Assembly (NCBI GenBank): GCA_936928855.1
Contig: CAKZHZ010000049.1
Location: 1 to 64,000, forward strand
Direction of reading: 5' to 3'
Origin: an uncultured Polycyclovorans sp.
GTDB lineage: Bacteria; Pseudomonadota; Gammaproteobacteria; Nevskiales; Nevskiaceae
DNA length: 64,000 bases
How positions within the stretch are numbered: the first letter of the stretch is position 1; every line of letters begins with the position of its first letter. The notes beneath the pieces were generated by a model that saw nothing but the letters and a program-made list of their open reading frames with translations, was not told the DNA's origin and made no database searches. Positions 1 to 7,193 of the stretch are shown piece after piece. The position numbers and the translations under genes are program-made.

Positions 1-78
1 CGTTGAGTAGTGCCCGATCACCTGCGCCGCGACTCGGTCCGCCATGCGGTCGTAGCGGGAGAGGTAAGAATCAGTCAC
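1..78 (-). CDS. Start of an unidentified gene, cut by the window edge
   Basis: A reading frame begins at a GTG (76-78, minus strand) and runs off the window after 26 codons. It has a good ribosome binding site (AAGGG, six bases before the GTG). The peptide begins VTDSYLSRYDRMADRVAAQV, which reads like coding sequence but is too short for me to assign to a family. The upstream region holds the symporter scrap described next, so this gene may lie on one side of a genomic or assembly junction. Function unknown. Confidence 0.35.
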   Translation of the reverse strand, partial: MTDSYLSRYDRMADRVAAQVIGHYST

Positions 79-159
79 AGCAGGCCCTTACGGTGAAACG
101 TTGCGGTAATGGTCAAATCCTACAGCGCAGCACCGACACTGGGCCCAGAAATCGCCCAT

Positions 160-258
160 CGCCCCGGCAACCTCCGCCACGGCGGCGACGTTCGGTGCAC
201 TGCCCAGGCCCGCTTCGTTGGAGAACAGGCCGCGCGCCACGCCCGCCCGGATCGCCAT
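160..258 (-). pseudogene. Fragment of an alanine/glycine:cation symporter (AGCS) gene
   Basis: On the minus strand about 28 codons read AIRAGVARGLFSNEAGLGSA followed by PNVAAVAEV. The RGLFSNEAGxGSAPN stretch is the signature of the sodium:alanine/glycine symporter family (AGCS, DAACS/AlsT). Resemblance stops abruptly on both sides. Towards lower coordinates the frame continues as unrelated residues to a stop near 88. Towards higher coordinates it runs straight into the antisense of the ammonium transporter at about 255. No other part of a symporter is present. This is a remnant or one side of a chimeric join, not a gene. Confidence 0.6.
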
Positions 259-1168
259 CATCACGCCGGCGCTGGTGGTCGGCGGCTTTGCCGAGCGCAT
301 CAAGTTCTCGGCGATGCTGTGGTTCTCGGCCCTGTGGCTGCTGGCCGTCTACATCCCGGTCACGCACTGGGTGTGGGCGAGTGAAGGCTGGCTGTTCAAG
401 CTGGGCCTGCTCGACTTTGCCGGCGGCACGGTGGTGCACGTGACGGCCGGTGTGGCGGCGCTGGTCGCCGCCATGGTGCTGGGGCCGCGTCGCGGCTTTC
501 AGACCACGCCGATGCTGCCGCACAACATGACCATGACTGTGACCGGCGCCGGCATGTTGTGGGTGGGCTGGTTCGGCTTCAATGCCGGTTCGGCGCTGGG
601 CGCCGGCGGCAATGCGGCGATGGCGATGCTGGTGACCCATATCTCCGCCGCGGCGGGTGCCATGGCCTGGTCGGTTGCCGAATGGAAGCGCTATGGCAAG
701 CCGTCGGCGCTGGGGACCGTCACCGGCATGGTTGCGGGCCTGGGCACCATCACGCCGGCCTCCGGTTTCGTCGGCCCCGGCGGGGCGCTGATCATCGGCC
801 TGACCGCCGGTGTGGTCTGCTTCGTGATGACCAACTTCCTCAAGCGCGTGCTCAAGATCGATGACTCCCTCGACGTCTTTCCGGTGCACGGGGTCGGCGG
901 CATTCTCGGCACGCTGGCGGCCGGCATCTTTGCTTCCGACGCACTGGGCGTGTTCAGTGGCCAGGGGTACAACGAAGGCATGACCATGGGCTCACAGATG
1001 GGCGTGCAGGCCATCGGGGTACTGGCCACCGGCGCGTACACGGCCGTGCTGACCTGGATCATCTTCAAGCTGGTGGGGGTGCTCACGGGCGGCCTGCGGG
1101 TGACCGGCGAGGAAGAGCAGATCGGTCTGGACCAGGTCAGCCACAACGAGCGCGGTTACGACCTCTGA
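254..1168 (+). pseudogene. amt: Ammonium transporter (Amt/MEP/Rh family), 5'-truncated
   Basis: The frame encodes about 304 residues of an ammonium transporter, starting in the conserved AIITPALVVGGFAERIKFSA segment. It includes the HVTAG helix, the FGFNAGSAL loop, the FPVHGVGGILGT histidine segment and a C-terminal tail ending in ERGYDL. Full-length family members have roughly 400 or more residues, so about the first 100 to 130 (the first three or so membrane helices) are missing. An ATG at 218 keeps the frame open, but its first dozen residues come from antisense symporter sequence. No glnK is visible. As read here it cannot make a normal 11-helix channel. A deletion/inversion and an assembly chimera are both possible. 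Confidence 0.75.
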
Positions 1169-1181
1169 TCCGTGGTGTAGG

Positions 1182-1214
1182 GCCGCGCTCACCGGAGGGT
1201 GGGCGCGGCTTTTT
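1182..1214 (+). terminator. Rho-independent terminator after amt
   Basis: The stem GCCGCGCTC/GGGCGCGGC (1182-1190 with 1201-1209, one G-T pair) encloses a ten-base loop and is followed by five T (1210-1214). It ends amt and touches the stop codon of the convergent quinone reductase gene. Confidence 0.75.
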
Positions 1215-2218
1215 CATGGGCGGACGGTGAGAATGATCTTGCCGATGTGGGTGCCTGACGCCATCAGCTGATGAGCTGCCGCGGCTGCCGACAACGGGAA
1301 GGTCTGCTGTATCACCGGGCGCATGCGACCCGCCTCGATCAGTGGCCAGATCTCGGCCCGCAGCGCCGCGGCCACCTGCGCCTTGTAGGCGGGTGAGCGC
1401 GGCCGCAGAGTCGAGCCGGTGATGCTCAGGCGCCGCATCAGAATTGGCGCCAGCGGCAGTGAGGGCGCCTGACTGCCACCCAGCAGCCCGATGAGCACGA
1501 TGCGTCCATCGTCTGCCAGGCAGGCCAGCTCGCGGGGCAGGTAGTCGCCGCCGACCATGTCGAGAATCACGTCCACGCCGCGCCCGTCGGTCAGCGACCG
1601 GACGGATGCCACGAAGTCCTGTTCGTGATAGAGGATGGCCTTTTCCGCACCCAGCGCCTCGCATGCCGCCACCTTGGCAGCGCTGCCGGCGGTGGCGAAG
1701 ACACGATGTCCGCGGGCGACCGCCATCTGGATGGCGGTGACGCCGATGCCGCTGCTGCCCCCCTGGATCAGCAGGGTTTCCCCCGGCTTCAGGGCGCCGC
1801 GCTCGAACACGTTGCTCCACACGGTGAAACAGGTTTCCGGCAAAGACGCCCCTTCCACGGGGGACCAGCCGCGGGGCAGCGGCAGACACTGTGCAGCCGG
1901 GGTGCAGACAAACTCGGCGTAGCCGCCGCCGTGCACCAGGGCACAGACCGTATCGCCGAGGGCGAACCCGCTGTCGCCGGGGTCGCCGCCGACAATCCGT
2001 CCGCAGACTTCCAGTCCCGGCAGGGCGGAGGCATCGGCCGGGGGACGGTACAGGCCCTGACGCTGCAGCACATCGGGCCGGTTGATGCCGGCTGCAATCA
2101 CCTCGATCAGCACGTCGCCGGGTGCCGGCAGCGGGACCGGACATTCCACCGGACGCAGGACCTCGGGACCGCCGGGCTCGGCGATCATGATGGCGCGCAT
2201 GGCAGTGGGCACGGACAT
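1214..2218 (-). CDS. NAD(P)H quinone oxidoreductase, zeta-crystallin/PIG3-like MDR family
   Basis: A 334-residue zinc-free medium-chain dehydrogenase/reductase that would reduce quinones or other electrophilic carbonyls with NADPH in the cytoplasm. The N-terminal GroES-like domain contains AAGINRPDVLQRQGLYRPP and ends before LPETCFTVWSNVF. The Rossmann domain carries the LLIQGGSSGIGVTAIQMA dinucleotide loop. The zinc-ligand cysteines of alcohol dehydrogenases are absent, as expected for the PIG3/quinone reductase branch. It is the second gene of a minus-strand pair with the thioesterase upstream (46-bp gap). The pair probably shares a promoter overlapped by the TetR operator at 2763-2780. The true substrate is unknown; an electrophile or quinone stress role is inferred from the neighbouring efflux genes. 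Confidence 0.88.
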   Translation of the reverse strand: MSVPTAMRAIMIAEPGGPEVLRPVECPVPLPAPGDVLIEVIAAGINRPDVLQRQGLYRPPADASALPGLEVCGRIVGGDPGDSGFALGDTVCALVHGGGYAEFVCTPAAQCLPLPRGWSPVEGASLPETCFTVWSNVFERGALKPGETLLIQGGSSGIGVTAIQMAVARGHRVFATAGSAAKVAACEALGAEKAILYHEQDFVASVRSLTDGRGVDVILDMVGGDYLPRELACLADDGRIVLIGLLGGSQAPSLPLAPILMRRLSITGSTLRPRSPAYKAQVAAALRAEIWPLIEAGRMRPVIQQTFPLSAAAAAHQLMASGTHIGKIILTVRP

Positions 2219-2264
2219 CCGACGAGTATGCCTGCGGTGGGAGGCGTCTGTGGCGATGGCGGTT

Positions 2265-2720
2265 TCAGGTCGCGCGCCGCTCCATCACCAGCAGGGTCGA
2301 CGTGGCGGATGCCAGCAGGCGATCGTTCCTGTCCAGCAGCTTGGCTTCCGCGAACGCAACGCGTCGCCCCATCGTGAGCACGGTGCCGATGGCGCGTACT
2401 TCGCCGGTGTCGGCCGTCATGCCCCGGTGGTAGGCCACTTTCAGTTCCAGGGTGGTGTAGGCCTGGTCGGCGCCCAGCCGGGTGTGGACTGCACAGCCGC
2501 AGGCCGAGTCGAGCAGGGTGGCGGCAACGCCACCGTGAACCGATCCGATGGGGTTGTAGTGCTGAGGGCCGGGGGTGCCGGCGAAGACGGCCCGGCCCTC
2601 GGCGACTTCACGAAGCCCGAAGTTCAGCGTGGTGCCGATGGGCGGCTGCTGCCCGCTTTCCAGCAGCTGCTGCAGCTGCTGGAGGCCGGTGGCTGGTGCG
2701 TTGGTGGTCATGACGTTCAT
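2265..2720 (-). CDS. PaaI-family hotdog-fold thioesterase
   Basis: A 151-residue single hotdog domain, the usual length for PaaI/YigI-type acyl-CoA thioesterases, which hydrolyse acyl- or aroyl-CoA thioesters. The segment NPIGSVHGGVAATLLDSACG is the diagnostic helix region, with the HGG and the acidic Asp characteristic of the family. A later stretch, ATSTLLVMERRAT, is the last beta strand. The gene is transcribed divergently from the tetR at 2797 and upstream of the quinone reductase. Its ATG at 2720 is 76 bp from the regulator, so both promoters share the intergenic palindrome. Substrate not predictable from sequence. Confidence 0.85.
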   Translation of the reverse strand: MNVMTTNAPATGLQQLQQLLESGQQPPIGTTLNFGLREVAEGRAVFAGTPGPQHYNPIGSVHGGVAATLLDSACGCAVHTRLGADQAYTTLELKVAYHRGMTADTGEVRAIGTVLTMGRRVAFAEAKLLDRNDRLLASATSTLLVMERRAT

Positions 2721-2737
2721 GGGGTTTCCAGGTGGGG

Positions 2738-2766
2738 TTGACGAGGATCTCGAGTGCTCATAATAT
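2738..2766 (+). promoter_or_regulatory. Likely sigma70 promoter of the tetR gene
   Basis: TTGACG (2738-2743) and TAATAT (2761-2766) are separated by 17 bases. The -10 box overlaps the left edge of the palindrome at 2763-2780, so a bound repressor would block RNA polymerase. This is the expected layout for autorepression. Confidence 0.6.
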
Positions 2767-2780
2767 GATGATCATCATAT
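2763..2780. promoter_or_regulatory. TetR operator 1, perfect 18-bp palindrome
   Basis: ATATGATGATCATCATAT is a perfect inverted repeat between the divergent thioesterase and tetR genes. A near-identical copy (17 of 18 positions) lies before the SDR gene at 3418-3435. Two matching palindromes flanking a TetR gene are strong circumstantial evidence that this is its binding site. Confidence 0.8.
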
Positions 2781-2796
2781 AAACGGCAACAGCGAC

Positions 2797-3387
2797 ATGC
2801 GATCCCAATCCCGACGTGAGCACACCCACCAGCGCATCGTGGACACTGCGGCCCGCGCCATCCGTCGCGGTGGCTATCAGGGCGTCGGCCTGGCCGACAT
2901 CATGAAGGCCGCTGGGCTGACGCACGGAGGTTTTTACGCCCATTTTGCCAACCGCGATGCCTTGCTCGCCGAAGCGATCGAGCATGCCGGTGCCGCTGGC
3001 GCGGTGGCGCTGGCGGATGCCGCGGCTCGTCGTGAGACGCGTGGCTCCGGCCGGTTCAAGGCCCTGGTGCACGCCTATCTCGCGGACTCGCACCTCAGCA
3101 AGATCGAAGAGGGTTGCCCCATCGCGGCGCTGCTGAGCGAAATGCCGCGTCAGTCGGCGCCAGTGCAGGAGGCATCCCGGCGTCGTGTCCGGGCATTCAT
3201 TTCCATGATTGAGGCGCGCCTGCCCGGGGATACCGATCCCGGCGCACCGGCGCTGGTGGCAGCCGCACTGGTCGGCGCGCTGCAGATGGCGCGGGCGCTC
3301 GGGGAGGGTCCGGAAGGCCGGGCCTTTCTGGCCTCGCAGCGGGCCGCCTTGGTGGCCACCTACGGTTCAGGCGACGATCGGGGCTGA
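2797..3387 (+). CDS. TetR/AcrR family transcriptional repressor
   Basis: A 196-residue regulator. Residues about 10 to 55 form the TetR helix-turn-helix, including RIVDTAARAIRRGGYQGVGL and IMKAAGLTHGGFYAHFANRD, the latter matching the family's GxxxGxxYxHFxxKxxL recognition-helix pattern. The rest is the helical ligand-binding domain, containing the KIEEGCPIAALLSEM stretch common in the YcdC/AcrR-like C-terminal group. It lies between two likely target operons, thioesterase-quinone reductase (divergent) and SDR-MFS (downstream), with near-identical palindromes at both. It probably represses itself and both operons until an unknown, possibly hydrophobic or electrophilic, ligand binds. Confidence 0.92.
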   Translation: MRSQSRREHTHQRIVDTAARAIRRGGYQGVGLADIMKAAGLTHGGFYAHFANRDALLAEAIEHAGAAGAVALADAAARRETRGSGRFKALVHAYLADSHLSKIEEGCPIAALLSEMPRQSAPVQEASRRRVRAFISMIEARLPGDTDPGAPALVAAALVGALQMARALGEGPEGRAFLASQRAALVATYGSGDDRG

Positions 3388-3416
3388 CCCACGATCCGCA
3401 GTTTTGTGTGCTCACA

Positions 3417-3436
3417 AATATGATGACCATCATATT
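3417..3436. promoter_or_regulatory. TetR operator 2, 20-bp imperfect palindrome
   Basis: AATATGATGACCATCATATT lies 22 bp before the SDR start codon. Only the central A/C pair breaks the symmetry. It differs from operator 1 at a single position in the shared 18 bp. The flanking bases are also alike (GCTCA before both sites), so the promoter context may have been duplicated along with the operator. Confidence 0.78.
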
Positions 3437-3457
3437 CAATGTATCGGAGATAGACGG

Positions 3458-4186
3458 ATGAAGATCGACAACGCGGTGGTGCTGGTGACCGGAGCCAACC
3501 GGGGCTTGGGGCGTGCGTTTGCCGAGGCTGCTGTAGCCCGGGGGGCGCGCAAGGTGTACGCCGCGGTACGGGACCCGAGTGCCTTGACCTTGCAGGGGGT
3601 GACGCCGGTGCAGCTGGATGTGACCCGCCCGCAGGACGTGGCAGCAGCGGCCGCCCAATGCACGGATGTCTCGCTGCTGATCAACAACGCGGGTATCGCG
3701 CAGTTCGGCGGCTTTCTGGCCGAGGACAGTATCGCCTCGGCGCAGATGCAGATGGACACCAACTTTTTCGGCCCCTTGCGCCTGAGCCGTGCGTTCGCGC
3801 CGGTGCTGGCGGCCAACGGCGGCGGTGCCATCCTCAATGTACTGTCGGTTGCCAGTTGGCTGAATGGGCCGATGCTCGGGGTCTACGCGGCCACCAAGTC
3901 GGCGGCCTGGGGGCTGACCAATGGATTGCGTCTGGAACTTGCATCGCAGGGTACGCAGGTCACCGGTGTGCATGTCGGTTTCGTTGACACTGATCTCACG
4001 CGCGCCATCGCGTTTCCCAAGCTGGATCCGGCGATGGTTGCGGCGGCCGCCCTGGATGGCCTGGCACGTGGCGAACCGGAGGTGCTGGTCGACGATGTCT
4101 CCCGTGAGGTGAAGCGCGGCCTTTCGGCGTCTCCGGCGATCTATGTGACCGGGCTTCGCACCCATGCGGACGGAGCGGTGTCATGA
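3458..4186 (+). CDS. Short-chain dehydrogenase/reductase (SDR)
   Basis: A 242-residue classical SDR that would oxidise or reduce an alcohol or carbonyl group with NAD(P). The cofactor motif TGANRGLG is at residues 11-18, the NNAG motif at 76-79, the catalytic serine at about 130-133, and the YAATK motif (Tyr143, Lys147) follows. The ATG at 3458 is chosen because it follows GGAGA at a proper distance and gives the standard N-terminus; an in-frame extension to 3209 would cross tetR and the operator. The stop overlaps the next start as ATGA, so translation is coupled to the MFS exporter. The substrate could be the same compound the exporter handles. Confidence 0.88.
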   Translation: MKIDNAVVLVTGANRGLGRAFAEAAVARGARKVYAAVRDPSALTLQGVTPVQLDVTRPQDVAAAAAQCTDVSLLINNAGIAQFGGFLAEDSIASAQMQMDTNFFGPLRLSRAFAPVLAANGGGAILNVLSVASWLNGPMLGVYAATKSAAWGLTNGLRLELASQGTQVTGVHVGFVDTDLTRAIAFPKLDPAMVAAAALDGLARGEPEVLVDDVSREVKRGLSASPAIYVTGLRTHADGAVS

Positions 4187-5580
4187 GCGCCCTCGCGTCT
4201 GTGGAAGGCGCGGACGTCCAGGCGCTGGTGCGTCCCTGGTCGGTGTTCTGGGTGGCGAGCATTGCCGTCTTCCTGGTGTCGCTGGACGGCACCGTATTGT
4301 TCGCTGCCTTCGGCGCGCTGCAGGAGGGCTTTCCAGCGACATCGGCGGCAGCGCTTTCCTGGGTGCTCAATGCCTATACGGTGGTGTTTGCCGCGATGCT
4401 GATTCCGGCGGGTGGGCTGGCCGATCGCTATGGGCGCAAACGCATCTTCGTCAACGGGCTGACGCTGTTTCTGGCGGCGTCGGCGGCCTGTGCGCTGGCG
4501 CCGGACATCTATGCGCTGGTGGGCGCACGTGTGCTGCAGGCGGTGGGCGCGGCATTGTTGACGCCGGCCTCACTGTCGCTGGTGCTTGATGCCTTTCCGC
4601 TGTCTCAGCGCGCCCTGGCGGTGAGCTTGTGGGGCGCCGTGGGGGCGCTGGCGGCGGCGGTGGGACCAGGACTGGGATCGGTATTGATCGATCACCTCGG
4701 CTGGCCGTGGGCGTTCTACCTCAACCTGCCACTGGGCTTGTTGTCGCTCTGGCGGGGCGGGACGCTGCTGCGGGAGACTGCATCACCGCTTCGGGCGCGG
4801 CCGCTGGATTGGCCCGGGATGATCCTGCTGTTGGGGGCTGTGGTGACGATCGCTCTGCTCATCGTGCAGTTCGATGCGCCGGATTGGACCGCCGGGATTC
4901 GCCTGGGCTACGCCGGTGTCGCCGGCGTGCTGCTGGCGGCGTTCCTGGTGCGGATGTACCGGACGCCGGCGCCGCTGGTGGAGCCGGCGTTGTTTGCCAA
5001 TGGCACATATCGTTTCGTCAACCTGGCGACGCTGAGTTTCGGTATCGCCTTCGCCATGATGTTCTTCGGCTTCTTCCGGTTTCTCACCGGGGTTTGGGGT
5101 TACAGCCTGTCGCTCGCCGGGATGGCGGTCACCCCCGGTCCGCTGATGGTCATCCCGACCGCCATCGTGGTGGGGCGACTGGCCGGCCGATACGGACATC
5201 GTCCGTTTCTGGTTGCGGGTGCGGGCGTCTATGCGGCGAGCGGGCTCTGCCTGCTGTTGATGCCGGGCAGTGAGCCAGCCTATCTCCTTGACTGGCTGCC
5301 CGGACTGCTGTTGAGCGGCGTCGGGGTTGGCATGGTGCTGCCGTCACTGGCGGGGGCTGCGGTTGCCCGACTGCCGGCAGCGCACTACGCCGTGGGCAGC
5401 GCGTTCAACCAGGCCACCCGGCAGATCGGGGCGGTGATCGGTGTGGCCATCACGGTGTTGGTGCTGGGCGAGGCGGCGGATCATCACGGGGCGTTCGTGC
5501 CGCTGTATCTCGGGCAGGTCGGGCTGGCGTTGGCGACTGGCGTGCTGTGTCTCGGTGTGCACACTCGCCTAAATGCATAA
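4183..5580 (+). CDS. MFS drug:H+ antiporter, DHA2 (EmrB/QacA-like) family
   Basis: A 465-residue inner-membrane exporter with about 14 predicted helices. The MFS motif A reads GGLADRYGRKRIF (around residues 80-92). Antiporter motif C lies in GAVGALAAAVGPGLGSVLID, followed by WPWAFYLNLPLG, which is typical of DHA2 multidrug efflux. It overlaps the SDR gene by four bases. Regulation by the adjacent TetR through operator 2 is likely. Family members expel cationic drugs, dyes, weak acids or toxic metabolites; which one is exported here cannot be told. The gene ends 65 bp before the next unit, where the sequence becomes AT-rich. Confidence 0.88.
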   Translation: MSALASVEGADVQALVRPWSVFWVASIAVFLVSLDGTVLFAAFGALQEGFPATSAAALSWVLNAYTVVFAAMLIPAGGLADRYGRKRIFVNGLTLFLAASAACALAPDIYALVGARVLQAVGAALLTPASLSLVLDAFPLSQRALAVSLWGAVGALAAAVGPGLGSVLIDHLGWPWAFYLNLPLGLLSLWRGGTLLRETASPLRARPLDWPGMILLLGAVVTIALLIVQFDAPDWTAGIRLGYAGVAGVLLAAFLVRMYRTPAPLVEPALFANGTYRFVNLATLSFGIAFAMMFFGFFRFLTGVWGYSLSLAGMAVTPGPLMVIPTAIVVGRLAGRYGHRPFLVAGAGVYAASGLCLLLMPGSEPAYLLDWLPGLLLSGVGVGMVLPSLAGAAVARLPAAHYAVGSAFNQATRQIGAVIGVAITVLVLGEAADHHGAFVPLYLGQVGLALATGVLCLGVHTRLNA

Positions 5581-5605
5581 AGTTGCATAGTAAAAACGTT
5601 GCATA
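5573..5605. promoter_or_regulatory. TGCAT repeats upstream of nitronate monooxygenase
   Basis: Three TGCAT boxes are clustered in an AT-rich patch. ATGCA and TGCAT form an inverted repeat with a six-base spacer (5573-5588). GTTGCATA occurs twice as a direct repeat (5582-5589 and 5598-5605), 16 bp apart. The patch lies 40-70 bp before the start codon of an operon ending in a PadR regulator. PadR proteins typically bind ATGT/ACAT-type inverted repeats in their own operon promoters, so this is a candidate operator; that is inference. Confidence 0.4.
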
Positions 5606-5645
5606 TAGAGTCGTGGGCAAATCCCTCAACAAGGAACCTTGCGGT

Positions 5646-6611
5646 ATGAGCCTGCCTCCCATCCTGCGTCAGAACCTTCGCCTGCCCATCGTGGGCTCCC
5701 CGCTGTTCATCGTTTCCAACCCGGACCTGGTGATTGCCCAGTGCAAGGCGGGGGTCATCGGATCGTTCCCGGCGCTCAACGCGCGGCCGGCGGAGCAGTT
5801 GGAGGTGTGGCTGAAGCGCATCAATGAAGAGCTGGACCGGCATAACCAGGCCAACCCGGACCGCCCGGCCGCGCCGTTCGCGGTGAATCAGATCGTGCAT
5901 CGGTCCAACACCCGCCTTGAGCACGATGTCGAGATGTGCGTGAAGTACAAGGTGCCGATCGTCATCACATCCCTGGGAGCCCGTGCCGACCTCAATGATG
6001 CCGTGCACTCCTACGGGGGTATCACGCTGCACGACATCATCAATAACCGCTTCGCCCGCAAGGCGGTGGAGAAGGGTGCCGACGGATTGATCGCGGTGGC
6101 CGCCGGGGCGGGCGGGCATGCCGGCACGCAGTCGCCGATGGCCCTCATCCAGGAAATCCGTGAGTGGTTTGACGGTCCGCTGCTGCTGTCCGGTGCCATC
6201 GGGTCCGGAGCGGCAGTGCTGGCGGCGCAGGCGATGGGGGCCGACATGGCCTATATCGGCTCCGCCTTCATCGCCACCACCGAAGCCAACGCCGACGAGC
6301 GCTACAAGCAGTGCATCGTCGACAGCGGTGCCGACGATATCATCTACTCCAACCTGTTCACCGGCGTGCACGGCAACTACCTCCGGCCGTCGGTGGTGCA
6401 GGCCGGCTTTGATCCGGACAACCTGCCGGAATCCGATCCCAGCAAGATGGACTTCGGCTCCGGTGGCAACACCGATGCCAAAGCCTGGAAGGACATCTGG
6501 GGCTGCGGGCAGGGCATCGGTCCGGTCAAGGCGGTGCTGCCCGCAGCGGAGCTGGTGGCGCGCCTTGAGCGGGAGTATCAGACGGCGAAGCAGCGCCTGA
6601 TGGCGCTCTGA
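5646..6611 (+). CDS. Nitronate monooxygenase / 2-nitropropane dioxygenase family flavoprotein
   Basis: A 321-residue FMN-dependent TIM-barrel enzyme of the NMO family, which oxidises alkyl nitronates such as propionate-3-nitronate and may act as a detoxifier. The VAAGAGGHAGTQSP phosphate/FMN loop is at about residues 151-164. LLSGAIGSGAAVLAAQAMGA and AYIGSAFIATTEA are the conserved C-terminal barrel strands. The ATG at 5646 follows an AAGGAAC box and gives the family's usual N-terminus; longer in-frame starts run into the efflux gene. It is followed after 15 bp by a PadR regulator, so the two are probably one operon. Actual substrate unknown; some homologues are annotated as enoyl reductases. 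Confidence 0.88.
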   Translation: MSLPPILRQNLRLPIVGSPLFIVSNPDLVIAQCKAGVIGSFPALNARPAEQLEVWLKRINEELDRHNQANPDRPAAPFAVNQIVHRSNTRLEHDVEMCVKYKVPIVITSLGARADLNDAVHSYGGITLHDIINNRFARKAVEKGADGLIAVAAGAGGHAGTQSPMALIQEIREWFDGPLLLSGAIGSGAAVLAAQAMGADMAYIGSAFIATTEANADERYKQCIVDSGADDIIYSNLFTGVHGNYLRPSVVQAGFDPDNLPESDPSKMDFGSGGNTDAKAWKDIWGCGQGIGPVKAVLPAAELVARLEREYQTAKQRLMAL

Positions 6612-6626
6612 GGGCAGGGCTGGCCC

Positions 6627-7175
6627 ATGGCGCTGTCCCACGCCATCCTGGTGTCGCTGCTGGATCGCCCGGCTTCCGGGTACGACCTGGCCAAGCGGTT
6701 CGACCACACCGTGGGTTATTTCTGGAAGGCCAGCCACCAACAGATCTATCAGGAGCTGCACAAGCTGGCCCAGGCGGGGCACGTGAACGCGGAAACGGTG
6801 GAGCAGAGTGCACGCCCCAACCGCATCGTCTACGCGATCACCCCCCTGGGCCACGCCGCCATTGACGCCTGGATCAAGGAGCGGACCGGTCCGCCCAACG
6901 TCAAGGAAGAGCTGCTGGTCAAGCTGTTCGCGCTGGGCTCGGTGGAGACCGTCGAGGTCTTGGCCGAGTTGCGGCGACGGCGTGATGACCATCAGGCGCG
7001 CCTGGTCCGCTATGAAGCAGTCATGGCCGAGCACTATCCCGAACCGGCAGCCCTGAGCCCGCGCCGGCGCGGGCGCTACCTGGGTTTACGGATGGGGATC
7101 CTCTTCGAACGCAGCAGTATCGTCTGGTGCGACGAGGCCATCGCCATGGTCGCGGAACTCTGCGAGGCGCCTTAG
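6627..7175 (+). CDS. PadR family transcriptional regulator
   Basis: A 182-residue PadR/Vir-type repressor. Residues 1-75 are the winged helix, with ILVSLLDRPASGYDLAKRF, IYQELHKLAQAGHV and the wing RIVYAITPLGHAAIDAWI. The C-terminal half is the helical dimerisation domain of the AphA/Vir type (contains LVKLFALGSVETVEVLAEL). It is encoded directly downstream of the nitronate monooxygenase with no room for a separate promoter, so it probably autoregulates the pair. PadR proteins usually respond to phenolic or other small toxic ligands; here the ligand is unknown. Confidence 0.9.
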   Translation: MALSHAILVSLLDRPASGYDLAKRFDHTVGYFWKASHQQIYQELHKLAQAGHVNAETVEQSARPNRIVYAITPLGHAAIDAWIKERTGPPNVKEELLVKLFALGSVETVEVLAELRRRRDDHQARLVRYEAVMAEHYPEPAALSPRRRGRYLGLRMGILFERSSIVWCDEAIAMVAELCEAP

Positions 7176-7193
7176 GCCCTCCGGTTCCCGGGG

